Assembly: GCF_000466405.1 (NCBI RefSeq) | Contig: NZ_KE952949.1 | Coordinates: 14,455 to 77,487 of the forward strand | Length of the DNA: 63,033 nucleotides | DNA from: Atopobium sp. oral taxon 810 str. F0209 | GTDB lineage: Bacteria > Actinomycetota > Coriobacteriia > Coriobacteriales > Atopobiaceae | Direction of reading: 5' to 3' | Shown: positions 61,762-63,033 of the stretch, piece by piece | Position numbering within the stretch: the stretch's first letter is position 1 | How the letters are laid out: the number at the start of each line of letters is the position of its first letter | Program-made: the position numbers and the translations under genes | Notes under the pieces: model-generated | Told to the model about the DNA's origin: nothing | What the model saw: the letters and a program-made list of their open reading frames with translations, nothing else | Databases searched by the model: none

Positions 61762-62628
61762 ATGGCTCGCAATGTGTATTACAAGCCTGTACGCCTCATT
61801 TTGGGCTTTATTGTAGGTGCTGTTATTGCCTATATTGTTGCAGCACGATTTGGTCTTGCCAACGCAAAGACAATCTCTATTGCCATGATTGCAGTAGCGT
61901 TGGTGCTGATGATTTTGGTACCACGTGTGTCTCCGCGTCGTATGACTTATGACCTTAATACACCAACTACTTCATCTATTATTGGTAACTTGGTAACACG
62001 TATGTGCACCACCTATTTTTCGATTGAGTTGTTGGTGGGCGCATTCTTTATTCACTATGGCTTTGATCGCGTATTCCTTTGCTTTTTTATACAGTTGGCA
62101 CTGCTTATCGTTTTTGCATCGACCATTTCTTATGCGATGGCCCGTGATTCTCGCAAGGCTGGAGAAGAGGATCCCTTGTCTGCTCGTTTAGGGGCCGCTA
62201 TGGGCACCGATAGAGTGGAGCAGCTTAAGCGCCAAGCCCGTTTGGCAAAAGCTGAAATGGCTGGTCTTGGCGATGAGGCTCGTGGCTATATTGTTGATTT
62301 GGTTGCTGCACTGGAGAAGGCTACCAAGCAGTCCTACGAGGGGACACTTAAGGTTGAGTCGCAGATTGGATCTTTGCTTGACCGCTTGGGTATGGCGGCA
62401 CGCGACAATGACTCTGTTGAAGCTGCTGAATGTGCGCGACTTGCTGGCCTTTTAGTAGGGGAGCGCGAGAGCTACTTTAGCGGTGCGTTTGAGAGTATTG
62501 AGGCCGAGAAGGCTGAAGAGCGCAAACAAGAGTTTGACCGTCGTCGTGGTGAAGCGTTTATTAAGGCTTCGCGTGAGGCTCGCGCCAAAGAAAAGGCAGA
62601 TAAAGCTGCGAGACGCAAGAATCATTAG
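61762..62628 (+). CDS. Membrane protein with C-terminal coiled coil, unknown function
   Basis: A 288-residue protein with four hydrophobic segments in the first ~135 residues (RLILGFIVGAVIAYIVAAR; ISIAMIAVALVLMILVP; two more around 85-130) and a long charged helical region (about 150-288), rich in Lys/Glu/Ala, ending RREARAKEKADKAARR-like. No family recognised. It starts two bases after the ManO-like gene, so it is co-transcribed with it. Confidence 0.75.
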   Translation: MARNVYYKPVRLILGFIVGAVIAYIVAARFGLANAKTISIAMIAVALVLMILVPRVSPRRMTYDLNTPTTSSIIGNLVTRMCTTYFSIELLVGAFFIHYGFDRVFLCFFIQLALLIVFASTISYAMARDSRKAGEEDPLSARLGAAMGTDRVEQLKRQARLAKAEMAGLGDEARGYIVDLVAALEKATKQSYEGTLKVESQIGSLLDRLGMAARDNDSVEAAECARLAGLLVGERESYFSGAFESIEAEKAEERKQEFDRRRGEAFIKASREARAKEKADKAARRKNH

Positions 62629-62715
62629 GTTTCTTTGCTAGAGCTGGACCTGCTTGGCGTTTTGCTTATGCGGATAATTCAAACCGTGATTTTCGAAAAA
62701 CGTAAGTTGTTTCGT

Positions 62716-63033
62716 GTGCCGTGCCAAACGCCACATATCGTTTCAATCGGCCCGGCTCTGCTTGTCAAACGTCACGTTCTGTTTCAGTCGGAGCAGCCCT
62801 GCTTGCCAAAAGCCACGTTCTGTTTCAGAAAAAATGTCAAAAGCCACACTCTGTTTCAAAGGACCTGACGTTTGCGCAGGTAGATTTTTTGGGCGTGAAG
62901 AGATACGTGGCTTTTGGCTAACAGAACGTGGCTTTTGGCACCTGGCATGAAACGGAGTGTGGCGTTTGGCACTTGGCATGAAACGGAACGTGGCTTTTGA
63001 CAGGTAGGACTGCGACAGTTGAAACGATATGTG
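62716..63033. repeat. Repeat cluster 3: outward-facing phased units around a conserved junction
   Basis: Left arm: reversed cores GCCAC (one GTCAC) start at 62730, 62771, 62812 and 62843, steps 41, 41 and 31. Right arm: GTGGC cores start at 62907, 62928, 62959 and 62990, with GTG at 63031, steps 21, 31, 31 and 41. Spacer length thus changes in steps of ten. The arms flank the junction 62826-62920. The inner cores are 60 bp apart, as in cluster 2. The array runs past the end of the window. Confidence 0.9.
62826..62920. repeat. 95-bp conserved junction of repeat cluster 3
   Basis: It is the counterpart of 27472-27566, equal in length, with the 30-bp invariant stretch at 62875-62904 and AAAAAATGTCAAAAGCCACA also shared. 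It separates the left-facing and right-facing unit arrays. Confidence 0.85.

Noticed and set aside
62635-62979. Open frames through repeat cluster 3
   Set aside because: These are the same effect of repeat sequence, with no start signals and no known family.

Overview
The window looks like a chromosomal segment from a low-to-mid GC Gram-positive actinobacterium of the class Coriobacteriia, most likely an Atopobium/Lancefieldella/Olsenella-type organism. This is an inference from gene content: many PTS sugar systems, a SigB/RsbW-type pair, the alaS-ruvX-mltG-yqeG-aroK-(aroB-like)-pepP order, a Tat-exported lipoprotein, and no outer-membrane genes. No rRNA is present. Two tRNA genes, Val(GAC) and Leu(GAG), were found, both on the minus strand.

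Layout. 1-120: a cluster of short phased repeats. 305-4770: acetyltransferase, radical SAM/SPASM protein plus metK, a TetR-type regulator and a frameshifted antitoxin relic. 4900-12286: a visibly AT-rich operon with a PRD regulator, an ascorbate-type PTS (IIA, IIB, IIC), a phosphotriesterase-family lactonase, a creatininase-family amidohydrolase, a SIS-domain protein and, behind an attenuator-like hairpin, a KDPG aldolase. It lies between the antitoxin relic and a 5'-truncated surface-protein fragment, which suggests an acquired island. 12969-18590: a cellobiose/beta-glucoside PTS operon (IIA, 6-phospho-beta-glucosidase, IIC, IIB) divergent from its LicR-like regulator. 18721-21243: a lipoteichoic-acid-synthase-like enzyme split into a membrane protein and a Tat lipoprotein, with a DtxR/IdeR-like iron box upstream. 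21419-27140: an AAA/DUF4143 ATPase, tRNA-Val, a CmpB-like membrane protein, a 230-bp MITE-like inverted-repeat element, an ABC exporter and an iron-dependent alcohol dehydrogenase. 27371-27812: the second repeat cluster, followed by tRNA-Leu. 28150-35227: a UPF0104 flippase-like protein with a repetitive N-terminus, an ABC ATPase with a large FtsX-like permease, and a HAD hydrolase. 35214-39580: a three-gene MoxR ATPase / VWA-zincin / helical-repeat operon on the minus strand. 39766-57738: a long co-directional housekeeping stretch (phospholipase C-like, Dxs-like, phosphatase, DNA-deoxyinosine glycosylase, SGNH-like, dGTPase-like, RarA, RsbW, SigB, AlaS, RuvX, MltG, YqeG, AroK, AroB-like, PepP). 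57739-62628: an AT-rich leader, mannose-family PTS (IIAB, IIC, IID), a DUF956/ManO protein and a membrane coiled-coil protein. 62716-63033: the third repeat cluster.

Main discoveries. The three intergenic repeat clusters share one element with a GTGGC-K-TTTG-R-CA core. Distances between cores take values close to 21, 31 and 41 bp (nine consecutive copies at exactly 31 bp in cluster 2), close to two, three and four turns of the DNA helix. In clusters 2 and 3 the units point outward on both sides of a 95-bp junction with a 30-bp invariant stretch. This looks like a phased protein-binding or chromosome-architecture element rather than CRISPR or coding DNA. Other leads are the split synthase under a metal-responsive box, the PTS/lactonase/amidohydrolase/aldolase pathway of unknown substrate, an AroB homologue that has lost its catalytic residues, and the MoxR/VWA system.
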